Shown here piece by piece: positions 38,781 through 52,357 of a stretch of 64,000 nt of DNA (the first letter of the stretch is position 1; the number at the start of each line of letters is the position of its first letter). The position numbers and the translations under genes are program-made. Source of the DNA: Calliopsis andreniformis (Eukaryota > Arthropoda > Insecta > Hymenoptera > Andrenidae); contig NW_027480600.1 in assembly GCF_051401765.1 (NCBI RefSeq), positions 186,001 through 250,000 on the forward strand. The letters run 5' to 3'. The notes under the pieces are model-generated. The model was not told where the DNA came from. It did no database searches and saw only the letters and a list, made by a program, of their open reading frames with translations.

Positions 38781-41700
38781 TCAATCCTCACTCATCATAC
38801 CTCAATCCTGAATCCTCAATCCTGAATCCTCAATCTTCAGCCCTGAGTCCTCAACAATCAGTTCTCAATCCTCAATCCTCAATAGAATATCCTCAATTCA
38901 CAGGTTTCAATACTCAATACTCAATCTGCAATCTTCAGATCTCTATACACAAACATCAATTCTCATCACTCAACCCTCAACACTCAGTCCCCAATCCTCA
39001 ATCTTCAATCCTCAATCCTCAATCCTCAATCCTCAATCCTCAATCCTCAATATTCAACGCACAACCCTCAACCATCAATCCTCAATACTCAACCATCAAT
39101 CCTCAGTTATCAATACTCAATAGAATATCCTGAATTCTCATGGTTCAATACTCAATCCGCAATATTCAATAATCAAATCTCAATCCTCAAACATCAATTC
39201 TCAACACTCAATCCTCAATCCTCAATCCTCAATCTTCAATCGTCAATACCCAATCCTCAGTCTCCAATCCTCAATCCTCAATCCTCAATTCTCAATCCCT
39301 AATCCTCAGTCCTCAAATCTCAATCCTGAATCTTCAATCATGTATCCTCAATCTTCAGCCCTTGGTCCTACACAATCAGTTGTCAATCCTCAATCCTCAA
39401 TAGAATGTCCTCAATTCACAGTTTTCAATACTCAATACTCAATCTGCAATCTTCAGATCTCCATCCACAAACATCAATTCTCATCACTCAACCCTCAATA
39501 CTCAGTCCCCAATCCTCTATCTTCAATCCTCAATCCTCAATCCTCAATCCTCAATCTTAATCTTCAATCCTCATTACTCAATCTTCAATCCTCAATCCTC
39601 AATGCTCAATCCTCAATACTCAATCTTCAATCCTCAATCCTCAATCCTCAATCTACAATCCTCAATACTCAATCTGCAATCCTCATTCCTCAGTCCTCAA
39701 TCCTCAATCCTCATTCTTCAATCCTCAATACCGAATCCTCAATCTTCAATCCTCAATCCTCAATCCTCAATTCTCAATCCTCAATCGTCAATCCTCAGAC
39801 TTCAGACATCAATACTCAACCCACAGACCTCGTCCTCAATCCACAACCCTCAATCCTCAATCCTCAATCTTCAATCATTAATATTCAATCTTCAATCCAC
39901 AATCCTCAATCCTCAATCCTCAATCCTCAACCCTCTATCCTCTACGTTCAATCCTCAATACCCAATCCTCAGTCTTCAATCCTCAATTCTCAATCCTCAA
40001 TCCTCAATCCTCAATCCTCAGTCATCAAACCTCAATCCTGAATCCTCAATCCTGAATCCTCAATCTTCAGCCCTGAGTCATCAACAATCAGTTTTCAATC
40101 CTCAATCCTCAATAGAATATCCTCAATTCACAGGTTTCAATACTCAATACTCAATCTGCAATCTTCAGATCTCTATACACAAACATAAATTCTCATCACT
40201 CAACCCTCAATACTCAGTCCCCAATCCTCAATGTTCAATCCTCAATCCTCAATCCTCAATCCTCAATCTTAATCTTCAATCCTCAATACTCAATCTTCAA
40301 TCCTCAATCCTCAATCCTCAATCCTCAATCCTCAATCCTCAATCTTCAATCCTCAATACTCAATCTTCAATCCTCAATCCTGAATCCTCAACACTCAATC
40401 CTCAATGCTCAATCCTCAATCGTCAATCTTCACTCCTCAATACTCAATCTTCAATCTTCAATCCTCAATCCTCAATCCTCAGTCCACATTCTTTAATCCT
40501 CAATTCCCTATCCTCAATCCTCAATCCTCAATCCTCAATCCTCAACCCTCAACCCTCAATCCTCAATCCTCAATCTTCAATCCTCAGGCCCAAATCCTCA
40601 ATCTTCAATACTCAATCCTCAATCCTCAATCCTCAATCTTAATTTTCAGTCCTCAATACTCAATCTTCAATCCTCAATCCTCAATCCTCAATCCTCAATC
40701 CTCAATCTTCAATCCTCAATACTCAATCTTCAATCCTCAATCCTGAATCCTCAATCCTCATTCTTCAATCTTCAATACCGAATCCTCAATCTTCAATCCT
40801 CAATCCTCAATGCTCAATCTTGAATCCTCAATCCTCAATTTTCAATCCTCAATGCTCAATCCTCAATCCTCAATCCTCAATCCTCAATCCTCAATCCTCA
40901 GTCCTCAATCTTCAATACTCAATACCCAATACTCAATCTTCAATCCTCAATCCTCAATCCTCAATCCTCAACACTCAATCCTCAATCTTCAATCCTCAAT
41001 CCTCAGTCCTCAATCTACAATCCTCAATACTCAATCTGCAATCCTCAATCCTCAGTCCTCAATCCTCAATCCTCAATCTTCAATCCTCAATACCGAATCC
41101 TCAATCTTCAATCCTCAATCCTCAATACTCAATCTTCAATCCTCAATCCTCAATTTTCAATCCTCAATGCTCAATCCTCAATCCTCAATCCTCAATCCTC
41201 AATCCTCAATCCTCAATCCTCAATCTTCAATACTCAATACCCAATCCTCAGTCTTCAATCCACAATCCTCAATCCTCAATCCTCACTCCTCAATCCTCAG
41301 TCCTCAAACCTCAATCCTGAATGTTTCAATCATGAATCCTCAAGCTTCAGCCCTGAGTCCTACGCAATCAGTTGTCAATCCTCAATCCTCAATAGAATGT
41401 CCTCAATTCACAGCTTTCAATACTCAATACTCAATCTGCAAACTTCAGATCTCTATCCACAAACATCAATTCTCATTACTCAGCCCTCAATACGCAGTCC
41501 CCAATCCTCAATCTTCAATCCTCAATCCTCAATCCTCAATCCTCAATCTTAATCTTCAATCCTCAATACTCAATCTTCAATCCTCAATCCTCAATGCTCA
41601 ATCCTCAATACTCAATCTTCAACCCTCAATCCTCAATCCTCAATCTACAATCCTCAATACTCAATCTGCAATCCTCAATCCTCAGTCCTCAATCCTCAAT

Positions 41701-42215
41701 CCTCATTCTTCAATCCTCAATACCGAATCCTCAATCTTCAATCCTCAATCCTCAATCCTCAATTCTCAATCCTCAATCCTCAATCCTCAGACTTCAGACA
41801 TCAATACTCAACCCACAGTCCTCGTCCTCAATCCACAACCCTCAATCCTCAATCCTCAATCATCAATCAGTAATATTCAATCTTTAATCCACAATCCTCA
41901 ATCCTCAATCCTCAATCCTCAACCCTCAATCCTCTACGTTCAATCCTCAATACCCAATCCTCAGTCTTCAATCCTCAATCCTCAATCCTCAATCCTCAAT
42001 CCTCAGTCATCATACCTCAATCCTGAATCCTCAATCCTGAATCCTCAATCTTCAGCCCTGAGTCCTCAACAATCAGTTGTCAATCCTAAATCCTCAATAG
42101 AATATCCTCAATTCACAGGTTTCAATACTCAATACTCAATCTGCAATCTTCAGATCTCTATACACAAACATCAATTCTCATCACTCAACCCTCAATACTC
42201 AGTCCCCAATCCTCA
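38480..42215 (+). repeat. Subfamily II higher-order repeat, three copies
   Basis: A unit of about 0.5 kb has the landmarks CAGACTTCAGACATC, ACTCAACCCACAG, CCTCTACGTTC and CATTAATATTC, then a B module with CACAGGTTTC. It occurs with CAGACTTC at 38566, 39796 and 41788 and B anchors at 38883, 40113 and 42098. Offsets are 1,230 bp and then 1,985-1,992 bp (one monomer of drift). Additional B modules of the TAGAATGTCC type are at 39401 and 41393. From here on B carries AGATCT. No gene seen. Confidence 0.75.
40682..41707 (+). repeat. Source copy of the 4,320-bp-spaced duplication
   Basis: About 1.03 kb that recurs at 45,002-46,027 (anchors 41393/45713). The differences I could see are single bases: CTTGAATCC versus CTTCAATCC (40,816/45,136), CAATCCTCAATCC versus CAATCCTCTATCC near 45,593, CTGCAAAC versus CAGCAAAC near 45,753, and CAATCTGC versus CAACCTGC near 45,983. 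It includes the odd slip GAATGTTTCAATCATG near 41,320. This stretch and the following 0.7 kb are the longest stop-free run of the window (40,810-42,453), interpreted as a repeat artefact. Confidence 0.8.
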
Positions 42216-44350
42216 ATCTTCAATCCTCAAACCTCAATCCTCAATCCTCAATCCTCAATCTTCAATCCTCAATACTCAATCTTCAATCCTCAATCCTCAA
42301 CACTCAATCCTCAATCCTCAATACTCAATCCTCAATCTTCAATCCTCAATACTCAATCTTCAATCCTCAATCCTGAATCCTCAATCCTCAATCCTCAGTC
42401 CTCAAACCTCAATCCTGAATCCTCAATCATGTATCCTCAATCTTCAGCTCTGAGTCCTACACAATCAGTTGTCAATCCTCAATCCTCAATAGAATGTCCT
42501 CAATTCACAGTTTTCGATACTCAATACTCAATCTGCAATCTTCAGATCTCTATCCACAAACATCAGTTCTCATCACTCAACCTTCAATACTCAGTCCCCA
42601 ATCCTCAATCTTGAATCCTCAATCCTCAATCCTCAATCCTCAATCTTAATCTTCAGTCCTCAATACTCAATCTTCAATCCTCAATCCTCAATCCTCAATC
42701 CTCAATCCTCAATCTTCAATCCTCAATCCTCAATCCTCAATCTACAATCCTCAATACTCAATCTGCAATCCTCAATCCTCAGTCCTCAATCCTCAATCCT
42801 CATTCTCCAGTCCTCAATACCGAATCCTCAATCTCCAATCCTCAGTCCTCAAACCTCAATCCTGAATCCTCAATCATTAATCCTCAATCTTCAGCTCTGA
42901 GTCCTACACAATCAGTTGTCAATCCTCAATCCTCAATAGAATGTCCTCAATTCACAGTTTTCAATACTCAATACTCAACCTGCAACCTTCAGATCTCTTT
43001 CCACAAACATCAATTCTCATCACTCAACCCTCAATGCACAGTCCCCAATCCTCAATCTTCAATCCTCAATCCTCAATCCTCAACCCTCAATCTGAATCTT
43101 CAATCCTCAATACTCAATCTTCAATCCTCAATCCTCAATCCTCAATCCTCAATACTCAATCTTCAATCCTCAATGCTCAATCCTCAATCCTCAATCCTCA
43201 ATCCTCAATCTTAATCTTCAATCCTCAATACTCAATCTTCAATCCTCAATTCTCAATCCTCAATCCTCAACACTCAATCCTCAATCTTCAATCCTCAATC
43301 CTCAGTCCTCAATCTACAATCCTCAATACTCAATCTGCAATCCTCAATCCTCAGTCCTCAATCCTCAATCCTCAATCTTCAATCCTCAATAACGAATCCT
43401 CAATCTTCAATCCTCAACCCTCAATACTCAATCTTCAATCCTCAATCCTCAATTTTCAATCCTCAATGCTCAATCCTCAATCCTCAATCCTCAATCCTCA
43501 ATCCTCAATCCTCAATCCTCAATCTTCAATACTCAATACCCAATCCTCAGTCTCCAATCCACAATCCTCAATCCTCAATCCTCACTCCTCAATCCTCAGT
43601 CCTCAAACCTCAATCCTGAATCTTTCAATCATGAATCCTCAATCTTCAGCCCTGAGTCCTACGCAATCAGTTGTCAATCCTCAATCCTCAATAGAATGTC
43701 CTCAATTCACAGCTTTCAATACTCAATACTCAATCTGCAAACTTCAGATCTCTATCCATAAACATCAATTCTCATCACTCAACCCTCAATACGCAGTCCC
43801 CAATCCTCAATCTTCAATCCTCAATCCTCAATCCTCAATCCTCAATCTTAATCTTCAATCCTCAATACTCAATCTTCAATCCTCAATCCTCAATCCTCAA
43901 TCCTCAATCCTCAATCTTCAATCCTCAATCCTCTATCCTCAATCTACAATCCTCAATACTCAATCTGCAATCCTCAATCCTCAATAGAACGTCCTCAATT
44001 CACAGTTTTCAATACTCAATACTCAATCTGCAATCTTCAGATCTCTATACACAAACATCAATTCTCATCACTCAACCCTCAATACTCAGTCCCCAATCCT
44101 CAATCCTCAGTCCTCAATCCTCAATCCTCATTCTTCAATCCTCAATACCGAATCCTCAATCTTCAACCCTCAATCCTTAATACTCAATCCTCAATCCTCT
44201 ATCCTCAATCCTCAATCCTGGATCTTCAATCCTCAATACTCAATCCTCAATTCTCAATCCTCAATCCTCAATCCTCAATCCACAAACCTCAATCGTCAAT
44301 CTTCAATCCTCAATACTCAATCTTCATTCCTCAATCCTCAATCCTCAATC
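42216..44350 (+). repeat. Subfamily II array with TAGAATGTCC B modules
   Basis: B anchors are at 42490, 42937 and 43692 (TAGAATGTCC) and at 43985, the first TAGAACGTCC. The part 42.80-43.41 kb is the source of 46.03-46.64 kb (offset 3,223). Repeated TAATCT hexamers (CTCAATCTTAATCTTC) shift the 7-base phase by one each time. No gene seen. Confidence 0.75.
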
Positions 44351-44439
44351 CTTGACCCTCATTAATCAATCCTCAATACCCAATCCTCAATCTTCAATCC
44401 TCAGTCCTCAATTCTCAATTCTCAATCCTCAATCCTCAG

Positions 44440-44665
44440 TCCTCAGTCCTCAAACCTCAATCCTCAGCCCTCAGACCTCATCGTCAATCCTCAATCCTCA
44501 ATCCTCTATCCTCAATCTTCAATGCCCAATACTCAACCTTCAATCCTCAATCCTCTTACCTCAAACCTCAATTTTGAGTCCTCAGTCCTGAATCCTCAAT
44601 ATTCATCCCTCAGTCCTCAACAATCAGTCCTCAATCCTCTGTCATCAATCCTCAATATTCAATAC
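44440..44665 (+). repeat. Module G, first of eight copies
   Basis: Landmarks are CAGCCCTCAGACCTCATCG, CAATGCCCAATACTCAACC (ATG at 44522), CAATTTTGAGTCCTCAG, CAATATTCATCCCTCAG and CCTCTGTCATCAATCC. The equivalent ATG lies at 44522, 47134, 50065, 53255, 54059, 57718, 58515 and 63358. The copies at 54059 and 58515 share GAGCCCTCAG and CTCAAGCTTC (a HindIII site), marking them as sister copies. The module is absent from the first 44 kb. Confidence 0.85.
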
Positions 44666-44769
44666 TCAATCCTCAATCCTCAATCCTCAATCCTCAATCC
44701 TCAATCCTCATTCCTCAATCCTCAATCTTAATCTTCAATCCTCAATACTCAGTCTTCAATCCTCAATCC

Positions 44770-47047
44770 TCAATCCTCAATCCTCAATCCTCAATCCTCA
44801 CTCATCATACCTCAATCCTGAATCCTCAATCCTGAATCCTCAATCTTCAGCCCTGAGTCCTCAACAATCAGTTCTCAATCCTCAATCCTCAATAGAATAT
44901 CCTCAATTCACAGGTTTCAATACTCAATACTCAATCTGCAATCTTCAGATCTCTATACACAAACATCAATTCTCATCACTCAACCCTCAACACTCAGTCC
45001 CCAATCCTCAATCCTCAATCCTCAATCTTCAATCCTCAATACTCAATCTTCAATCCTCAATCCTGAATCCTCAATCCTCATTCTTCAATCTTCAATACCG
45101 AATCCTCAATCTTCAATCCTCAATCCTCAATGCTCAATCTTCAATCCTCAATCCTCAATTTTCAATCCTCAATGCTCAATCCTCAATCCTCAATCCTCAA
45201 TCCTCAATCCTCAATCCTCAGTCCTCAATCTTCAATACTCAATACCCAATACTCAATCTTCAATCCTCAATCCTCAATCCTCAATCCTCAACACTCAATC
45301 CTCAATCTTCAATCCTCAATCCTCAGTCCTCAATCTACAATCCTCAATACTCAATCTGCAATCCTCAATCCTCAGTCCTCAATCCTCAATCCTCAATCTT
45401 CAATCCTCAATACCGAATCCTCAATCTTCAATCCTCAATCCTCAATACTCAATCTTCAATCCTCAATCCTCAATTTTCAATCCTCAATGCTCAATCCTCA
45501 ATCCTCAATCCTCAATCCTCAATCCTCAATCCTCAATCCTCAATCTTCAATACTCAATACCCAATCCTCAGTCTTCAATCCACAATCCTCTATCCTCAAT
45601 CCTCACTCCTCAATCCTCAGTCCTCAAACCTCAATCCTGAATGTTTCAATCATGAATCCTCAAGCTTCAGCCCTGAGTCCTACGCAATCAGTTGTCAATC
45701 CTCAATCCTCAATAGAATGTCCTCAATTCACAGCTTTCAATACTCAATACTCAATCAGCAAACTTCAGATCTCTATCCACAAACATCAATTCTCATTACT
45801 CAGCCCTCAATACGCAGTCCCCAATCCTCAATCTTCAATCCTCAATCCTCAATCCTCAATCCTCAATCTTAATCTTCAATCCTCAATACTCAATCTTCAA
45901 TCCTCAATCCTCAATGCTCAATCCTCAATACTCAATCTTCAACCCTCAATCCTCAATCCTCAATCTACAATCCTCAATACTCAACCTGCAATCCTCAATC
46001 CTCAGTCCTCAATCCTCAATCCTCATTCTCCAGTCCTCAATACCGAATCCTCAATCTCCAATCCTCAGTCCTCAAACCTCAATCCTGAATCCTCAATCAT
46101 GAATCCTCAATCTTCAGCTCTGAGTCCTACACAATCAGTTGTCAATCCTCAATCCTCAATAGAATGTCCTCAATTCACAGTTTTCAATACTCAATACTCA
46201 ACCTGCAACCTTCAGATCTCTTTCCACAAACATCAATTCTCATCACTCAACCCTCAATGCACAGTCCCCAATCCTCAATCTTCAATCCTCAATCCTCAAT
46301 CCTCAACCCTCAATCTGAATCTTCAATCCTCAATACTCAATCTTCAATCCTCAATCCTCAATCCTCAATCCTCAATACTCAATCTTCAATCCTCAATGCT
46401 CAATCCTCAATCCTCAATCCTCAATCCTCAATCTTAATCTTCAATCCTCAATACTCAATCTTCAATCCTCAATTCTCAATCCTCAATCCTCAACACTCAA
46501 TCCTCAATCTTCAATCCTCAATCCTCAGTCCTCAATCTACAATCCTCAATACTCAATCTGCAATCCTCAATCCTCAGTCCTCAATCCTCAATCCTCAATC
46601 TTCAATCCTCAATAACGAATCCTCAATCTTCAATCCTCAGTCCTCAAACCTCAATCCTGAATCCTCAATCCTGAATCCTCAATCTTCAGCCCTGAGTCCT
46701 CAACAATCAGTTGTCAATCCTCAATCCTCAATAGAACGTCCTCAATTCACAGTTTTCAATACTCAATACTCAATCTGCAATCTTCAGATCTCTATACACA
46801 AACATCAATTCTCATCACTCAACCCTCAATACTCAGTCCACAACCATCAATCTTCAATCGTCAATCCTCAATCCTCAATCCTCAATCTTAATCTTCAATC
46901 CTCAATACTCAATCCTCAATCCTCAATCCACAATCCTCAATCCTCAATACTCAATCCTCAATATTAATCTTCAATCCTCAATACTCAATCTTCAATCCTC
47001 AATCCTCAATCCTCAATCCTCAATACTCAATCCTCAATCTTCAATCT
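44770..47047 (+). repeat. Mosaic block assembled from four earlier or later segments
   Basis: 44.77-45.00 kb matches 38.76-38.99 kb (offset 6,010; B 38883/44893). 45,002-46,027 matches 40,682-41,707 (offset 4,320). 46,027-46,638 matches 42,804-43,415 (offset 3,223; B 42937/46160, AACGAATCC 43391/46614). 46,639-46.9 kb matches 54.77-55.03 kb (offset 8,125; B 46732/54857). The switches are clean, for example CATTCTTCAATCC becomes CATTCTCCAGTCC at 46,027. No gene seen. Confidence 0.75.
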
Positions 47048-50000
47048 TCAGTCCTCAGTCCTCAAACCTCAATCCTCAGCCCTCAGACCTCATCGTCAAT
47101 CCTCAATCCTCAATCCTCTATCCTGAATCTTCAATGCCCAATACTCAACCTTCAATCCTCAATCCTCTGTCCTCAAACCTCAATTTTGAGTCCTCAGTCC
47201 TGAATCCTCAATATTCATCCCTCAGTCCTCAACAATCAGTCCTCAATCCTCTGTCATCAATCCTCAATCTTCAATACTCAATCCTCAATCCTCAATCCTC
47301 AATCCTCAATCCTCAATCCTCATTCCTCAATCCTCAATCTTAATTTTCAATCCTCAATACTCAGTCTTCAATCCTCAATCCTCAATCCTCAATCCTCAAT
47401 CCTCAATCTTCAATCCTCAATCATCAATCCTCAATCTACAATCCTCAATACTCAATCTGCAATCCTCAATCCTCACTCCTCAATCCTCAATCCTCATTCT
47501 TCAATCCTCAATACCGAATCCTCAATCTTCAATCCTCAATCCTCAATCCTCAATTCTCAATCCTCAATCCTCAATCCTCAGACTTCAAACATCAATACTC
47601 AACCCTCAGTCCTCGTCCTCAATCAACAACCCTCAATCCTCAATCCTCAATCTTCAATCATAAATACACAATCTTCAATCCTCAATCTTCAATCCTCAAT
47701 CTTCAATCCTCAATCCTCAATATTCAACACACAACCCTCAACCATCAATTCTCAATACTCAACCATCAATCCTCAGACCTCAAACATCAATAATCAACAC
47801 TCAGTCCTCGTCCTCAATCCACAACCCTCAACCCTCAATACTCAATCTTCAATCATCAATATTCAATCTTCTATCCTCAATCCTTAATCCTCAATACTCA
47901 ATGTTCAATCCTCAATACCCAAAACACAATCTTCAATCCTCAATCCTCAATCCTCAATCCTCAATCCTCAATTCTCAATCCTCAATCCTCAGCCCTCAAA
48001 CCTCAATCCCTAATCCTCAATCCTGAATCCTCAATCTTCAGCCCTCAGTACTCAACAATCAGTTGTCAATCCCCAATCCTCAATAGAATATCCTCAATTC
48101 ACAGTTTTCAATACTCAATACTCAATCTGCAATCTTCAAATCTCTACCCACAAACATCAATTCTCATCACTCAACCCTCAACACTCAGTCCCCAACCCTC
48201 AATCCTCAATCCTCAATCCTCATTCCTCAATCTTCAATCCTCAATACCCAATCCTCATCACTCAACTCTCAACACTCAGTCCTCAATCTTCAACCCTCAA
48301 TCCTCAATCTTCAATCTTCAATCCTCAATACTCAATCTCCAATCCTCAATCCTCAATCCACAACCCTCAATCCTCAATCCTCAGTCATCAATCCTCAATC
48401 TTCAATACTCAATCCTCAATCCTCAATCCTTAATCCTCAATCTTCCATCCTCAATACTCAATCTTCAATCCTCAATCCCCTGTCCTCAAACCTAAATTCT
48501 GAATCCTCAATCGTGAATCCTCAATCTTCAGCCCTCAGTCCTCAACAATCAGTTGTCAATTCTCAATCGTCAATAGAATATCCTCAATTCACAGTTTTCA
48601 ATACTCAATACTCAAACTGCAATCTTCAAATCTCTATTCACAAACATCAATTCGCATCACTCAACCCTCAACACTCCGTCCCCAATCCTCAAACTTCAAT
48701 CCTCAATCCTCAATCCTCAACCCTCAATCCTCAATCCTCAATTTTCAAACCTCAATAATCAATCTTCAATCCCCAATCCTCAATCCTCAATCCTCAATCG
48801 TCAGACTTCAATCCTCAATACTCAATATTCAATCCTGAATCCTCAATCCTCAATCCTCAATCCTCATTCTTCAATCCTGAATACCCAATCCTCAATCATC
48901 AATACTCAATCCTCAATCCTCAATTCTCAATCCTCAATCCTCAGTCCTCAGTCCTCAAACCACAATCCTCAACCCTCAGCCCTCATCCTCAATCCTCAAT
49001 CCCCAATCCTCAGTCCTCCGTCCACAAACCTCAATCCTCAGCCCTCAGACCTCATCCTCGATCCTCAATCCTCAATCCTCATTCCTCAATATTCAATCCT
49101 CAATACTCGATCTTCAACCCTCAATCCTCAGTCCACAAACCTCAATTCTGAATCCTGAATACTCAACCTTCAATCCTCAATCCTCAGTCCTGAATACTCT
49201 ACCATCAATCTTCAATCCTCAATCCCCAATGCTCAATCCTCAATCCTCATTCTTCAATCTTCAATACCCAATCCTGAATCTTCAATCATCTATCCTCAAT
49301 GCTCAATTCTCAATCCTCAATCCTCAAACCTCAATCTTCAATCCTCTATACTCGATCTTCAATCCTCAATCCTCAATCCTCAGTCATCAATCCTCAATCT
49401 TAATCTTCAATCCTCAATACTCAATCCTCAATCCTCAATCCACAATCCTCAATCCTCAGTACTCAATCCTCAATATTAATCTTCAATCCTCAATACTCAA
49501 TCTTCAATCCTCAATGCTCAATCCACAATACTCAACCCTCAATCCTCAATCTTAATCTTCAATCCTCAATACTCAATCTTCAATCCTCAATCCTCAATCC
49601 TCAATCCTCAACACTCAATCCTCAATCTTCAACCCTCAATCCTCAGTCCTCAATCTACAATCCTCAATAATTTATCTGCAATCCTCAATCCTCAGTCCTC
49701 AATCCTCAATCATCATTCTTCAATCCTCAATACCGAATCCTCAATCTTCAATCCTCAATCCTCAATACTCAATCTTCAATCCTCAATCCTCAATTTTCAA
49801 TCATCAATGCTCAATCCTCAATCCTCAATCCTCAATCCTCAATCCTCAATCCTCAATCCTCAATCCTGGATCTTCAATCCTCAATCCTCAATCCTCAATC
49901 CTCATTAATCAATCCTCAATACCCAATCCTCAATCTTCAATCCTCAGTCCTCAATCCTCAATTCTCAATCCTCAATCCTCAGTCCTCAGTCCTCAAACCT

Positions 50001-52357
50001 CAATCCTCAGCCCTCAGACCTCATCGTCAATCCTCAATCCTCAATCCTCTATCCTGAATCTTCAATGCCCAATACTCAACCTTCAATCCTCAATCCTCTG
50101 TCCTCAAACCTCAATTTTGAGTCCTCAGTCCTGAATCCTCAATATTCATCCCTCAGTCCTCAACAATCAGTCCTCAATCCTCTGTCATCAATCCTCAATC
50201 TTCAATACTCAATCCTCAATCCTCAATCCTCAATCCTCAATCCTCAATCCTCATTCCTCAATCCTCAATCTTAATTTTCAATCCTCAATACTCAGTCTTC
50301 AATCCTCAATCCTCAATCCTCAATCCTCAATCCTCAATCTTCAATCCTCAATCATCAATCCTCAATCTACAATCCTCAATACTCAATCTGCAATCCTCAA
50401 TCCTCACTCCTCAATTCTCAATCCTCATTCTTCAATCCTCAATACCGAGTCCTCAATCTTCAATCCTCAATCCTCAATCCTCAATTCTCAATCCTCAATC
50501 CTCAATCCTCAGACTTCAAACATCAATACTCAACCCTCAGTCCTCGTCCTCAATCAACAACCCTCAATCCTCAATCCTCAATCTTCAATCATAAATACAC
50601 AATCTTCAATCCTCAATCTTCAATCCTCAATCTTCAATCCTCAATCCTCAATATTCAACACACAACCCTCAACCATCAATTCTCAATACTCAACCATCAA
50701 TCCTCAGACCTCAAACATCAATAATCAACACTCAGTCCTCGTCCTCAATCCACAACCCTCAACCCTCAATACTCAATCTTCAATCATCAATATTCAATCT
50801 TCTATCCTCAATCCTTAATCCTCAATACTCAATGTTCAATCCTCAATACCCAAAACACAATCTTCAATCCTCAATCCTCAATCCTCAATCCTCAATCCTC
50901 AATTCTCAATCCTCAATCCTCAGCCCTCAAACCTCAATCCCTAATCCTCAATCCTGAATCCTCAATCTTCAGCCCTCAGTACTCAACAATCAGTTGTCAA
51001 TCCCCAATCCTCTATAGAATATCCTCAATTCACAGTTTTCAATACTCAATACTCAATCTGCAATCTTCAAATCTCTACCCACAAACATCAATTCTCATCA
51101 CTCAACCCTCAACACTCAGTCCCCAACCCTCAATCCTCAATCCTCAATCCTCATTCCTCAATCTTCAATCCTCAATACCCAATCCTCATCACTCAACTCT
51201 CAACACTCAGTCCTCAATCTTCAACCCTCAATCCTCAATCTTCAATCTTCAATCCTCAATACTCAATCTCCAATCCTCAATCCTCAATCCACAACCCTCA
51301 ATCCTCAATCCTCAGTCATCAATCCTCAATCTTCAATACTCAATCCTCAATCCTCAATCCATAATCCTCAATCTTCCATCCTCAATACTCAATCTTCAAT
51401 CCTCAATCCCCTGTCCTCAAACCTAAATTCTGAATCCTCAATCCTGAATCCTCAATCTTCAGCCCTCAGTCCTCAACAATCAGTTGTCAATTCTCAATCG
51501 TCAATAGAATATCCTCAATTCACAGTTTTCAATACTCAATACTCAAACTGCAATCTTCAAATCTCTATTCACAAACATCAATTCGCATCACTCAACCCTC
51601 AACACTCCGTCCCCAATCCTCAAACTTCAATCCTCAATCCTCAATCCTCAACCCTCAATCCTCAATCCTCAATTTTCAAACCTCAATAATCAATCTTCAA
51701 TCCCCAATCCTCAATCCTCAATACTCAATCGTCAGACTTCAATCCTCAATACTCAATATTCAATCCTGAATCCTCAATCCTCAATCCTCAATCCTCATTC
51801 TTCAATCCTGAATACCCAATCCTCAATCATCAATCCTCAATCCTCAATCCTCAATTCTTAATCCTCAATCCTCAGTCCTCAGTCCTCAAACCACAATCCT
51901 CAACCCTCAGCCCTCATCCTCAGTCCTCAATCCCCAATCCTCAGTCCTCCGTCCACAAACCTCAATCCTCAGCCCTCAGACCTCATCCTCGATCCTCAAT
52001 CCTCAATCCTCATTCCTCAATATTCAATTCTCAATACTCGATCTTCAACCCTCAATCCTCAGTCCACAAACCTCAATTCTGAATCCTGAATACTCAACCT
52101 TCAATCCTCAATCCTCAGTCCTGAATACTCTACCATCAATCTTCAATCCTCAATCCCCAATGCTCAATCCTCAATCCTCATTCTTCAATCTTCAATACCC
52201 AATCCTGAATCTTCAATCCTCTATCCTCAATGCTCAATTCTCAATCCTCAATCCTCAAACCTCAATCTTCAATCCTCAATACTCGATCTTCAATCCTCAA
52301 TCCTCAATCCTCAGTCATCAATCCTCAATCTTAATCTTCAATCCTCAATACTCAATC
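47048..52357 (+). repeat. 2,931-bp tandem duplication (second unit partial)
   Basis: Unit 1 is 47,048-49,978. Unit 2 is 49,979 to about 52,357, after which it diverges (CAATACTCAATCCTC versus CAATACTCAATCTTC). A constant 2,931-bp offset links G 47134/50065, B 48084/51015 and B 48574/51505. Differences are few: CAATAGAAT versus CTATAGAAT (51,013), CCTTAATCC versus CCATAATCC (51,361), and CTATACTCGATC versus CAATACTCGATC (52,277). The B modules here keep the subfamily I form CAAATCTCT and lack AGATCT. No gene seen. Confidence 0.85.

Noticed and set aside
40810..42453. Longest stop-free + strand stretch (547 codons); others at 4445-6034, 8077-9378, 17436-18737, 30725-32026, 34447-35748 and 45130-46437 look like heptad-repeat proteins.
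   Set aside because: All three + frames of the 7-mer give the same stop-free heptapeptide, overlapping frames are open at once, starts are chance ATG, TTG or GTG variants of monomers, and no ribosome binding site, domain or non-repeat segment exists. Length reflects lack of stop-forming substitutions, not coding.
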